A stretch of 64,000 nucleotides of DNA from JAACFF01 sp963701435. GTDB taxonomy: Bacteria; Chloroflexota; Anaerolineae; Promineifilales; Promineifilaceae. Of the stretch, positions 19,211 through 28,036 are shown piece by piece (within the stretch, counting starts at the first letter, position 1; every line of letters begins with the position of its first letter). The translations under genes and the position numbers were made by a program. The notes beneath the pieces were generated by a model, which searched no databases, was not told where the DNA came from, and was given only the letters and a program-made list of their open reading frames with translations. The stretch is taken from the NCBI GenBank assembly GCA_963701435.1, contig CAVPAL010000036.1, forward strand, positions 1 through 64,000, written 5' to 3'.

Positions 19211-21060
19211 TTACTTTGGCAGCAAATACCAATCCAAAAACTTCTCCATACGGCCGTAAAAATCTAACAGCGTCTTTCTCCCCAAAAAGCCGTGGGCCTC
19301 ACCGGCATAGGTTTTGTACTCAAACGTTTTGCCCTCACGCCGCAAGCGCCTCAACCAACTCTTCGGCCGCCTGCGGCGGGACAACAGTGTCATCCAAACC
19401 ATGAAAAATCAACATCGGCTTTTGTATATTAGCCACGTCGGTTATTGGTGAGGCAGCCTGGTGGACAGGGCGGTTGGCCGCCGGATGGCCCAGGAATATT
19501 TCTGTATACAGGCGCAAATCCCGGTTGCATTGCGCCCAGGAGCTGATGATGTTGGCGTCGCCATATTTATTGACGCCGCAGGCAAAGAGATAGTCGGGGT
19601 CACGCGCAAGGCAGCAAACGGTCATATAGCCGCCATAACTGGAGCCGTAAATGGCCAGGCGCTGGGCGTCAATGCCCGCTAGCTGACTTAAATAACGCGC
19701 GCCGGATAAACAATCTTGCGTATCGCCCAGGCCCCAATCGTTGTAATTGGCCTGCTCAAAGGCCAGTCCATAACCGGTGCTGCCGCGATAGTTAGGGGCC
19801 AGCCAGGTATACCCTTTGGCCACAAAATATTGCGCGACGATGTCCCAATTGTAGGTGTATTGCGAGGAGGGGCCGCCGTGTGGATAGACAACCGCGGCGC
19901 CGTTGGCGCGCGCCGGGCGATACAAAAAAGCGGGAATTTCTAAGCCGTCGTAGCTTTTGTAGCTGATAATTTCGGGCGTCACCAACTGGTTGTTGGCCAG
20001 AGCGGGCAGGTTGGAAAAGGTGAGTTGGGTGGAACGGCCGTTACCCACCTCCACGCGAAGCAAATCAGGCGGATTAAGCGCATCTTCATACTCCACCGTC
20101 AAAAAGGAACCGTCGGGCGACCACTGCGGCAGGGCGTGATACCCCTGGCCTGTGCGCAGATAACGCATTTCGCCCGAATTCACGTCCAGTAAGGCCAGAT
20201 CAAGCGCCCCTTGCCGGTTCACCGTGCAGGCCAGTTGCGCGCCGTCGGGCGACCATGCCAGATCAGCGACATCGGCCCCAACATGTGACAACTGGCGCAA
20301 AGCAAGAGCCGTCCGGCCCCACCAGCCACACCTCGTTAAAGCCGGAACGCTGTGATATGAAGGCGATCTGCCGGCCGTCCGGCGACCAGATGCCGCCCCA
20401 ACTGCGTAATTTGGGCGTATTGGTCAGCTCGCGAATTTGCCCCGTCTCAATTTCCACCAGCCAGATGTCCAGCCGGTTCAGGTCGTCGAAGGGGCGGTGG
20501 GTGAAGAGCAGGAAACGGCCGTCTGGCGAAGGCTGCACATCCCAGGCGTCACCTGGCGTTTTCACCACCTCGCGCGGCCAACGGCCGTTTCTGTCCGTGA
20601 TCACCAACTGCACCCGTTCCTGCCGCTCCACGCTCACTACAAGCTGGTTACTGTCCGGCAGCCAGATTGGGGTAGACGCTGCGGGCGCAAAATCGCTGAT
20701 CTTATGCGGCAGTCCGCCGCCGGCCGGCAAGATGTGGACATGCTCGGCCTGGGTGAAAGCGATCCACTGCCCGTCGGGCGACCACTGCGGCTCTTCGTCT
20801 GTCCAGTAAGTGGTGGCTGCGCGCTGCGTCGACAGCCGCGCCGGCCAGCCGCCCGCGCTGGGCATCACGTACAGATCAGACAGCCCCTCTCGATCCCAAT
20901 AAAAAGCGATCTGCTGTCCGTCGGGGGAAAGTTTGTGGTTACGGATGCGGTTAACGGCCGTTAACAACGACAAATTCCAGCCATCAGGCGGCTTTAAATC
21001 GGGGCGCTTAACCGCCGGCCATCCCTGCCGTTCATACTTTTCTTCGATTACACTGTCCAT
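19211..21060 (-). pseudogene. S9-family peptidase (acylaminoacyl/prolyl oligopeptidase type), two frameshifts
   Basis: About 616 residues when joined. The N-terminal half is a TolB-like beta propeller with repeated WSPDGxxIAF blades (PQWSPDGQWIAFTQ, VQPSPDGRFLLFT, GIWSPDGRQIAFIS). The catalytic half has the nucleophile in GSSYGGYM, the acid in FHGLDDTVVPP and the histidine in GEAHGF. Frame changes occur near 20295, in the propeller, and near 19340, between the acid and the histidine. It hydrolyses short peptides or acylated peptides and suits the peptide-uptake theme downstream. The start at 21060 (MDSVIEEKYERQGW) is typical for the family. Confidence 0.8.
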
Positions 21061-21108
21061 CGGGATTGCGAACCAAACTCATTGCTAAACTCCTCGTAAA
21101 GAATCTTT

Positions 21109-21131
21109 CTGGAAGCTGAATCAGCTTCCAG
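21109..21131. repeat. Near-perfect palindrome
   Basis: CTGGAAGCTGA, one base, TCAGCTTCCAG: an 11-base stem with almost no loop, in the upstream region shared by the S9 peptidase and the CocE-type gene. Confidence 0.7.
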
Positions 21132-21248
21132 GAAGATGGTTCCCAAAATTATACGTCTGTTTGTTTGCAGAATGGTAAAAAGTGACAAAATTACGAGGCA
21201 GGAAGAGATGTAGTTATACTTCCGGCGATTTGTGCTTAGGAATGGCGC

Positions 21249-21316
21249 TTAAATAACTAATCCTCATTAGTTTGTAGTAACGGCTTTAGCCGCCTACAAA
21301 CGGGCGCGTTATTTAA
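21249..21316. repeat. Nested intergenic hairpin
   Basis: Outer arms TTAAATAAC at 21249 and GTTATTTAA at 21308. Inside is a strong hairpin, GTTTGTAG and CGGCT pairing with AGCCG and CTACAAAC. It resembles dispersed intergenic palindromic repeats of unknown role. Confidence 0.65.
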
Positions 21317-21334
21317 ATCTCTTTCCTTATTGTC

Positions 21335-21451
21335 TTAGGTAATCGGCAACAAATTTTCAGAATTAAAAATGCTCAAATGGTTGCCGATTCCTCAAGGAAA
21401 CCGCAGTTCAAACCTTTTTGGATTTCCGAATACTTTCTGCGGTTTACCTAA
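21335..21451 (-). repeat. Double-hairpin dispersed repeat, copy 2
   Basis: Reverse-oriented, nearly identical copy of the element at 4199-4315, including the loop sequences. It ends 27 bases before the start of the CocE-type hydrolase. Confidence 0.85.
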
Positions 21452-21478
21452 AGTTCTAGATTTTATCGAGGCGCCCTG

Positions 21479-23503
21479 ATGAATATTCGCACCGACTTTC
21501 CCTACCAGGTCACCATTCTGGAAAACGTTTGGATACCGCTTTCTGATGGCGCGCGGCTGGCGGCCCGTATCTGGCTGCCGCAAAGTGCGCAAAACCAGCC
21601 TGTGCCGGCCCTGCTCGAATATATCCCCTACCGCAAAAGCGACTTTACTTCCGGGCGCGACGCCAAACGGCAGGGCTACTTTGCCGGTTACGGCTACGCC
21701 TGTGTGCGCGTCGATATGCGCGGCAGCGGTGATTCCGACGGCATCCTCTACGATGAATATCTGCAGCAGGAACAGGACGATGCCCTGGAAGTGATCGCCT
21801 GGATCGCCGCGCAGTCGTGGTGCGACGGCAATATCGGCATGCACGGCATCTCGTGGGGCGGCTTCAATAGTTTACAGGTCGCCGCCCGCAAACCACCCCA
21901 GCTCAAGGCGATTATCGCCATCGGGGCTACCGATGACCGCTACCACGACGATGTGCATTACATGGGCGGCTGCTTGCTGACCTCCCAAATGCTGCCGTGG
22001 GCGGCGCTGATGTTTGCCTACAATGGCTCGCCGCCCGATCCGCGCTGGGTGGGCGAAAAATGGCGCGAAATGTGGCTGGAACGGCTGGAAAAAACGCCGC
22101 CATATATTGAGGAATGGCTCACGCACCAAACCAGAGATGCTTACTGGCAACATGGTTCCGTGGGTGAAAACTACGCCGACATTGAGATTCCCGTCTACAT
22201 GGTTGGCGGCTGGGCTGATAGTTACAATAATTCCATTCCGCGCCTGATGGCCGGCCTTTCTGGGCCGCGCAAAGGGTTGATTGGCCCCTGGTCGCACGCT
22301 TTTCCCGAACAATGTGAATCGCCCGGCCCGCCTATCGGCTTTTTGCAGGAGAGTTTACGCTGGTGGGATCATTGGCTCAAGGGAATTGATACAGGCATAA
22401 TGGAAGAGCCAATGCTGCGCTGCTGGCTGCAGGACGGCGCGCCGCCCCCGCTGACCTATAAAGAACGGCCAGGTCGCTGGATTGCTGAACCATCCTGGCC
22501 TTCTCCGTATGTTCAGGACACACTTTATTATTTGAATGCAGCGACGCTCGACTCTTCGCCACAACCAACTGCGGAGGCATCAATTGTAGGGCTGCAAAAT
22601 CATGGCCTGGACAGCGGCGGCTGGGGCGGTTATGGTGGCCCTGGTGAATATGCGGGCGACCAGCGCAGCGCCGACGGGGAGTGTCTGAGCTTCACGAGCG
22701 CGCCCTTGACTGCGCCCGTGAATATTTTAGGTCACGCCGAAGCGACGCTGACGCTGAAGGTGGATCAGCCGCTGGCTCTTGTGGCGGTCAGGTTGTGTGA
22801 TGTGGCCCCGGACGGCCGTTCCACACTCGTGACCTGGGGCTTGCTCAATCTCACCCACCGTCACAGCCACACAGCGCCGGCGCCGCTCATTCCCGGCGAA
22901 ACTTTCAGGGTCACAGTGCCGCTGAACTTGATGGCCTACCGCCTGCCGGCCGGTCACCGCTGGCGCGTGGGCATTGCGCCAACCTACATGCGCCACGCCT
23001 GGCCGTCGCCCCAAGCGGTGAGGTTGACTTTGTTGACGGGTGAGGGATGTAGGTTGAGGCTGCCGCAACGGCCGTTGCAGCCCGGCGACGACACGCTGCC
23101 ACCATTCCCGCCCCCCGAAATCGCCCCGCCCGAACCGATTGAGCAACTGCGCCCCGAACGCCGCCAGCAAACAATTGAACGTGATGTTACCGGCTGTAGA
23201 ACCACATTCAAGGTATTTGAGGATTCAGGACGGATACGCTACAAAAAGCATGGTTTGGAATTAGATGACATCAGCACGCACACGATTTCCGTGTCTGACG
23301 ATGCCCCCCTCTCGCTGGAACAAGAGGTAACCTATCGGCTGGAATATAAACGCGATGATTGGCAAGTGATGCTGAAGACGGAAAGTAAGTTAACGGCCGA
23401 TGCTGCCCATTTCTGGGTGTCCAACAAGCTGGATGCTTATGAAGGATCGGTGCGCGTCTTTAGCAAAACGTGGACAAAAAAGATCGCGCGCAACGGCGTT
23501 TAG
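21479..23503 (+). CDS. CocE/NonD-family hydrolase (S15-type)
   Basis: An intact 674-residue alpha/beta hydrolase of the CocE/X-Pro dipeptidyl peptidase group. The nucleophile is in GISWGGF (Ser125), preceded by CVRVDMRGSGDSDG, the oxyanion-side loop. A cap and the acid/His region follow up to about residue 330. The C-terminal part is the jelly-roll PepX_C domain (GHAEATLTLKVDQPLALVAV, VTWGLLNLTHRHSH). Members cleave N-terminal dipeptides, acyl or ester bonds. A GAGG lies about nine bases before the ATG. The stop codon (TAG) lies inside the TTAGGT edge of repeat copy 3. Exact substrate unknown. Confidence 0.88.
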   Translation: MNIRTDFPYQVTILENVWIPLSDGARLAARIWLPQSAQNQPVPALLEYIPYRKSDFTSGRDAKRQGYFAGYGYACVRVDMRGSGDSDGILYDEYLQQEQDDALEVIAWIAAQSWCDGNIGMHGISWGGFNSLQVAARKPPQLKAIIAIGATDDRYHDDVHYMGGCLLTSQMLPWAALMFAYNGSPPDPRWVGEKWREMWLERLEKTPPYIEEWLTHQTRDAYWQHGSVGENYADIEIPVYMVGGWADSYNNSIPRLMAGLSGPRKGLIGPWSHAFPEQCESPGPPIGFLQESLRWWDHWLKGIDTGIMEEPMLRCWLQDGAPPPLTYKERPGRWIAEPSWPSPYVQDTLYYLNAATLDSSPQPTAEASIVGLQNHGLDSGGWGGYGGPGEYAGDQRSADGECLSFTSAPLTAPVNILGHAEATLTLKVDQPLALVAVRLCDVAPDGRSTLVTWGLLNLTHRHSHTAPAPLIPGETFRVTVPLNLMAYRLPAGHRWRVGIAPTYMRHAWPSPQAVRLTLLTGEGCRLRLPQRPLQPGDDTLPPFPPPEIAPPEPIEQLRPERRQQTIERDVTGCRTTFKVFEDSGRIRYKKHGLELDDISTHTISVSDDAPLSLEQEVTYRLEYKRDDWQVMLKTESKLTADAAHFWVSNKLDAYEGSVRVFSKTWTKKIARNGV

Positions 23504-23618
23504 GTAAACCGCAGAAAATTTTTAAAAATAAGACGAGTTAGAAATTTGCGGTTTCCTTGAGGAATTGGCAGGTTTTTCACGACCTCTATTTTTGATTTTT
23601 TTACTGCCAATCACCTAA
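23500..23618 (+). repeat. Double-hairpin dispersed repeat, copy 3
   Basis: A divergent copy bounded by TTAGGT and ACCTAA. Its second stem is AATTGGCAG pairing with CTGCCAATC, where copies 1 and 2 have AATCGGCAAC and GTTGCCGATT. Both arms changed together. It lies between the CocE gene and the convergent response regulator and provides the CocE stop codon. Confidence 0.8.
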
Positions 23619-23626
23619 GTTGTCGG

Positions 23627-24346
23627 TTAGTTACGGCTGATAAAACGGTAACCGACCCCATGCTCGGTCAGCAAATACCTTGGACGCTTGGGGTCTCTCT
23701 CCAATTTACGCCGCAAGTGGGAAGCATAAACGTGGACATAATCAACACTATCGCGATATTCCCAACCCCACACTTGATCAAGTATCTGATTATACGTAAG
23801 AACACGACCGGCATTTTCTAAAAGAAACGCCAACATTCGGAACTCGGTAGCCGTCAATTTTATCATGTGACCATCAACGACTACTTTCCGTTCCTCCAGG
23901 TCTACTTTCAGATAGTTGTCGTTGTAAGAATTTGTCTTATCGTAAGTCTTCGAGGTCATCTCTGTACGGCGAAGCGTGGCTCGCGCCCTTGCCAGGAGAA
24001 CTTTGCCGCTACAAGGTTTACTAACAAAATCATCTGCGCCATAATCAAGACCGAAAATAGTGTCCTCATCGCGACTCAATGTAGTAAGCATGATAATCGG
24101 CGTGTCCGACAGCATTCGGATCTGTTTGCATACTTCCCAGCCATTCATTTCGGGCATCATGACGTCCAGAATGACCAGATCGGGCCGCACCGCAAAAAAC
24201 GTCTGCAATCCCTCACGGCCATTAATGGCCACATAGGCATTTGCCCCCTCGCGCTTAAAGACTATCTTGAGTATCTGGCCGAGATGTAAATCATCATCGA
24301 CTATCAATACTTTTTTGCCTTGTAGTCTAACTTGCTGACTTTCCAT
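23627..24346 (-). CDS. OmpR/PhoB-family response regulator
   Basis: A 239-residue two-component regulator. The receiver has the acidic triad VDDD (17-19), phosphoacceptor Asp61 in VILDVMMPEMNGW, and the Lys in DDFVSKP. The winged-helix DNA-binding domain (about 140-237) shows KLTATEFRMLAFLLENAGRV, YVHVYASHLRRKLE and LLTEHGVGYRF. It is read just after its partner kinase (24439-25905), 92 bases apart. Its targets are not visible. Confidence 0.92.
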   Translation of the reverse strand: MESQQVRLQGKKVLIVDDDLHLGQILKIVFKREGANAYVAINGREGLQTFFAVRPDLVILDVMMPEMNGWEVCKQIRMLSDTPIIMLTTLSRDEDTIFGLDYGADDFVSKPCSGKVLLARARATLRRTEMTSKTYDKTNSYNDNYLKVDLEERKVVVDGHMIKLTATEFRMLAFLLENAGRVLTYNQILDQVWGWEYRDSVDYVHVYASHLRRKLERDPKRPRYLLTEHGVGYRFISRN

Positions 24347-24438
24347 TGTTACACTTAATACAAATCCTTACCTATCTGGCAGAAATGGCTACGCAAAACA
24401 TTTAACTCTAAAAACGCTACATTTTGCGTAACAAAATT

Positions 24439-25905
24439 CTAAAGGCTTTCCAGTGCGGGAAGCCGAACTGTAAATGTGCTTCCTAAATTCTCCTGGCTGC
24501 TTACTGTGATTTCCCCTTCATGGGCTTCCACAATCGCTTTTGCAATAGCGAGGCCTAATCCCGTCCCCGCTGTTAATTTCTTGTGTTTATTAACCCGGCT
24601 AAAGCGGTCAAAAACAAAAGGTAGTTCTTCGGAAGGAATGCCGAAACCATTATCTTGCACATCGATCACCGTAAAGTTATTTGCTTTGTATGCCCGCACA
24701 CAAGCTGTTCCTGTTGTGCGCGTATATTTAAGCGCATTTGAAATCAAGTTTAACAGCACGCGTTCGATTTGTTGAGAATCGGCAAAGACTGGCAAAGGCT
24801 GCGCGTCAAATTGACTATATAGGGTGATTTGTTTTTTCTCGGCCTGGGGTTTCATCATTTCTATAGTGGTTTCTATCACCTGAGTCAAGTCAAGCGTATC
24901 CTTGTACAAAAGCAAGGGAGCTCCCGCCCGCATTTTTTCGAGATCCAGAATATTTGCTACGAGACTGAGCAATGTTCTTTGACTGTTGCGCATTGCCTCA
25001 AACAACTCCGGTTCATCTTGCACAATTGTGGGCTGTGCTTCGAGCAGTTCCAAAAACATTTCCAAACTTGCCAAAGGCGTATTCATATCATGAGATAAAA
25101 CGGCTAAAAACGCATCTTTATCTTCCATCAACCCGGCTATCTCACGCGTTCGTTCCTCCACGATTTCTTCCAAGCTGTCCAAATAGGACTGCATTTGGCC
25201 TACATACAGGCGAAAAGCATAGGTGGAAAGAATTATGGGCAAGAAGAAGATGACTATTCCTATCCAGTCATATTGCTCGACGGCATAAGCAAGGAAGCCC
25301 CCACCAAAGCTCATAATTAAAATATTTATGGAAGACGCCCAGCGGTTTTCCTGCCAAATTCCCAACAAACTTAATTCTTGCCGATGCTGCAGCCGCAGCA
25401 TGATCATGAGCAGCCAAAAGTTGATTTGGTCATCAACAATTGCCGCAAATAACCAGGGCAGTGTACGCCCCCAGAGTGTATCCGATCCCAGCCAACTGCT
25501 TGCGGCCAGAAAAATATGTCCGGCTACAAATACGGCGATAGTCCACATGCCGGTATTAAATCCAAGCTGCTGCCAGTTGCGCTTCCAAGTATTATTGTTA
25601 ACCGGTTTTATGAGCCAAATACCCAAGCTGGAAACGGCAACGATTAAGACGGCGCCTTCTAGCCCATAAACGGGCAAAGCGGCCATGCTAACGGCCGTTC
25701 CGACTTCAAATGTAATGCCGGCCTTGTTTGTCACAGCCACAGAGGTTGTCGTGAGCTGAGCGATAACAGCCATGGACAAAAGCAGCAAGTAATTTAGTTT
25801 TGGTTCATAGTCAGGAAATTGAATCAGGCTCCATAAGACCAACAGCACTCCCAGGGAACTAATACATAACAAATATATAAAGTAAGGTTGGCGCAATTGC
25901 TTCAT
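24439..25905 (-). CDS. Membrane sensor histidine kinase
   Basis: A 488-residue kinase. The N-terminal about 220 residues hold seven or so membrane helices (YFIYLLCISSLGVLLVLWSL, YLLLLSMAVIAQLTTTSVAV) in a MASE-like sensor that could read a membrane or small-molecule cue. The dimerisation domain has the phospho-His in VLSHDMNTPLASLEMF at about residue 270. The ATPase domain has NLISNALKYTR, DVQDNGFGIP and GTGLGLAIAKAIVE. I placed the start at 25905 (MKQLRQPYFIY). An in-frame extension to 26001 would be encoded by a double-hairpin repeat and is implausible. It pairs with the response regulator just downstream. Confidence 0.88.
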   Translation of the reverse strand: MKQLRQPYFIYLLCISSLGVLLVLWSLIQFPDYEPKLNYLLLLSMAVIAQLTTTSVAVTNKAGITFEVGTAVSMAALPVYGLEGAVLIVAVSSLGIWLIKPVNNNTWKRNWQQLGFNTGMWTIAVFVAGHIFLAASSWLGSDTLWGRTLPWLFAAIVDDQINFWLLMIMLRLQHRQELSLLGIWQENRWASSINILIMSFGGGFLAYAVEQYDWIGIVIFFLPIILSTYAFRLYVGQMQSYLDSLEEIVEERTREIAGLMEDKDAFLAVLSHDMNTPLASLEMFLELLEAQPTIVQDEPELFEAMRNSQRTLLSLVANILDLEKMRAGAPLLLYKDTLDLTQVIETTIEMMKPQAEKKQITLYSQFDAQPLPVFADSQQIERVLLNLISNALKYTRTTGTACVRAYKANNFTVIDVQDNGFGIPSEELPFVFDRFSRVNKHKKLTAGTGLGLAIAKAIVEAHEGEITVSSQENLGSTFTVRLPALESL

Positions 25906-25930
25906 TGTTCTGATATTAATTTGCTCACTG

Positions 25931-26161
25931 TTAGGTAAACCGCAGAAATTATTCGGAAATCCCAAAGGACTTGAACTGCGGTTTCCTTGAGGAATCGGCA
26001 ACGTCTGGAGCGATTCTAATTTTGAAATATTGTTACCGATTACCTAGGTAATTGGCAAAAAGTAATCAAAAATAAAGGCAATAGAAATTCTGCCAATTCC
26101 TGGAGTAAAACGCAAATTTCTAAATCCTCTTATTTTCAAGAATTTTCTGCGGTTTACCAGG
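25931..26161. repeat. Double-hairpin dispersed repeat, two copies head to head
   Basis: A forward copy (25931-26046) resembling copies 1 and 2 abuts a reverse copy (26044-26161) resembling copy 3, sharing the CCTAGG junction. In the reverse copy the stem reads AATTGGCA with TGCCAATT, again with both arms altered. Confidence 0.8.
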
Positions 26162-26469
26162 AGTGCGGAAAGGAAGATCGCATCTATGTAACCTCCTTAG
26201 CCAGCCACCTAAATATCACCTAAAACTTACAATTTTCGTTACAACGCGTACATTGTTAAAAAACAATTACCCTCCGCAAAAAATTTTGCAGGAGTCGGCA
26301 AGAATACGGCCCAAGAAACTCCGCCCCTGGGCAAAGAACGCTATTTTAAGAAATTATTTGGAATCTTTTAAGAAAATGACGTTATTGTTAAGCAGGACAT
26401 GCAGTAATTGTCTGCAGCTGTACGCGTCTGTATAGTAAAAATTAGCTGGTAATTTCAAGGAAGTGTGCA
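26162..26469. other. Intergenic region without a gene
   Basis: About 300 AT-rich bases between the repeat pair and the TPR gene. I found no stable coding frame and no missing N-terminal part of the TPR protein. Confidence 0.4.
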
Positions 26470-27948
26470 TTGTACCAAGAATACCAACATCTCGCGGAGC
26501 TAGCCTCACAGTATGATAAAAATGGGAGCTGTACCAAGGCGGCCCGATTTTACCGCATGGCGGGACAAAAAGCGGCTGCGAAATATGCTCACGAACATGC
26601 CCTAAATTATTTGAGTCGCGCCCTGGAGTTAACGCCAGACGCATTTAGTACGGAGCGATACACATTACTGTTGATTCGTGAAGAAATACGCGCCGTGCAG
26701 GGAGATCGCGCCGCACAATCCTTGGACCTGGCGAGTCTCATGCGGCTGGCGAATTTGTTAAATGACGACAAAAAGCGCGCAGAAGTCGCCGTGCGTCAAT
26801 CTTCCTATAAAGAAATCGTAGGTGATTACCAAACGGCCGTTACCCTGGCCCAGTTAGCGCATCGTTTAGCACAAATGGCCGACGATGAACAGGTTAAAGC
26901 AGCCAGTCATCTGGTCTGGGGCAAAGCGCTGCTGCGTCAAGGCGATTACGATATGGCCCAGGTTCAGATCAAAAAGGCGTTACTTCAGGCGCAGGCCATC
27001 TCATCACAACAATTGCAAGCCAATAGCCACCGTTTTCTAGGCGTTCTCTATTTGGACCTGGGAAACATACCCCAATCACAACAACATTACCGGGAGGCCG
27101 CCCAAATTTATAACGCCATAGGTGACAGACGTGGTGAAAGCTATGTTCTTAACAACCTTGGTCATATTGCCTACGATCTCGGCAAACTGGCCGAGGCGTT
27201 AACTCAATGGCAGCAAGCATTGAGCGCACAACAGGAAATCGGGGATCGCGCTGCCCAAGGGATGGTTTTGAATAACCTAAGCGCTGTTTTCCTCGACCTT
27301 GGCGACTATGCCCAGGCCGAGACGCAAAGCAAGGCAGCTTTGACGCTGTGCCGCGCCGTTGATTTACAGTTTGGCGAATGTATTGCCCTGTTAAATTTGA
27401 GTCTGGCGCATCATTATTTGAGCAAAGGTGAATTGGCCCATGAAGCTTGCCAGGAGGCAATAGACCTGGCCGAGGAGCTGGACAGCCGGCGCTTGCAAGG
27501 GTATGCCTTAATGACTTTGGGAAAGGTGGTGATCGACGCAGGTCAACTGGACGAAGCCGAGAGCGCTTATTGGGAGGCGCTCACAATATGGCACGCGCTT
27601 GACCAGGACAGCCTGATGATGGAAACGCGTGCAGGGCTGGCGCATGTTTCTTTGGCGCAAGGTGATGCAAAAAAAGCGCTGGGCCAGATAGAAGACATTT
27701 TGCAGTTTCTAGCGCAGGGCAAAAAACTGGATGACACGGAATCCCCGGCAGGGATCTACTGGATTTGTTATCAAGTGCTGCGCGCCGTCGAGGATTTACG
27801 CGCTCAAGATGTTTTACAGGCAGCCTATGCCTTATTACAAGAAAGGGCAAGCAGCATAGATGACGATGAAATGAAACAATCTTTTTTGGAAGGCGTCATT
27901 CTTCATCGGCAAATAATGTCAACATATGCACAAACTGTGGAGAGTTGA
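26470..27948 (+). CDS. TPR-repeat protein, likely the tail of a truncated regulator
   Basis: A 492-residue protein of stacked TPR repeats. Clear units include AASHLVWGKALLRQGDYDMA, VLNNLGHIAYDLGKLAEALT and VLNNLSAVFLDLGDYAQAET. The first 80 residues (AARFYRMAGQKAAAKYAHEH, YLSRALELTP) match the region following the ATPase in large SARP/LuxR-type transcriptional activators. No ATPase or DNA-binding domain is present. The start is a TTG at 26470 with no clear ribosome site; the frame is closed at 26443. It may be a 5'-truncated gene or a stand-alone TPR adaptor. It is followed 90 bases later by the two YAWSGG proteases, in the same direction. Confidence 0.65.
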   Translation: MYQEYQHLAELASQYDKNGSCTKAARFYRMAGQKAAAKYAHEHALNYLSRALELTPDAFSTERYTLLLIREEIRAVQGDRAAQSLDLASLMRLANLLNDDKKRAEVAVRQSSYKEIVGDYQTAVTLAQLAHRLAQMADDEQVKAASHLVWGKALLRQGDYDMAQVQIKKALLQAQAISSQQLQANSHRFLGVLYLDLGNIPQSQQHYREAAQIYNAIGDRRGESYVLNNLGHIAYDLGKLAEALTQWQQALSAQQEIGDRAAQGMVLNNLSAVFLDLGDYAQAETQSKAALTLCRAVDLQFGECIALLNLSLAHHYLSKGELAHEACQEAIDLAEELDSRRLQGYALMTLGKVVIDAGQLDEAESAYWEALTIWHALDQDSLMMETRAGLAHVSLAQGDAKKALGQIEDILQFLAQGKKLDDTESPAGIYWICYQVLRAVEDLRAQDVLQAAYALLQERASSIDDDEMKQSFLEGVILHRQIMSTYAQTVES

Positions 27949-28036
27949 AAGGAATTTTTTGAAAACGTATTAGTAAGGAAGCGTTGTTGTCTGTTATTGG
28001 ATCGATAAGGTAATCAATGAGAAAGGTGATCTAAAA

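Noticed and set aside
24439..26001. N-terminal extension of the histidine kinase to 26001
   Set aside because: The added residues are encoded by the double-hairpin repeat and are not family-like; the start at 25905 is preferred.
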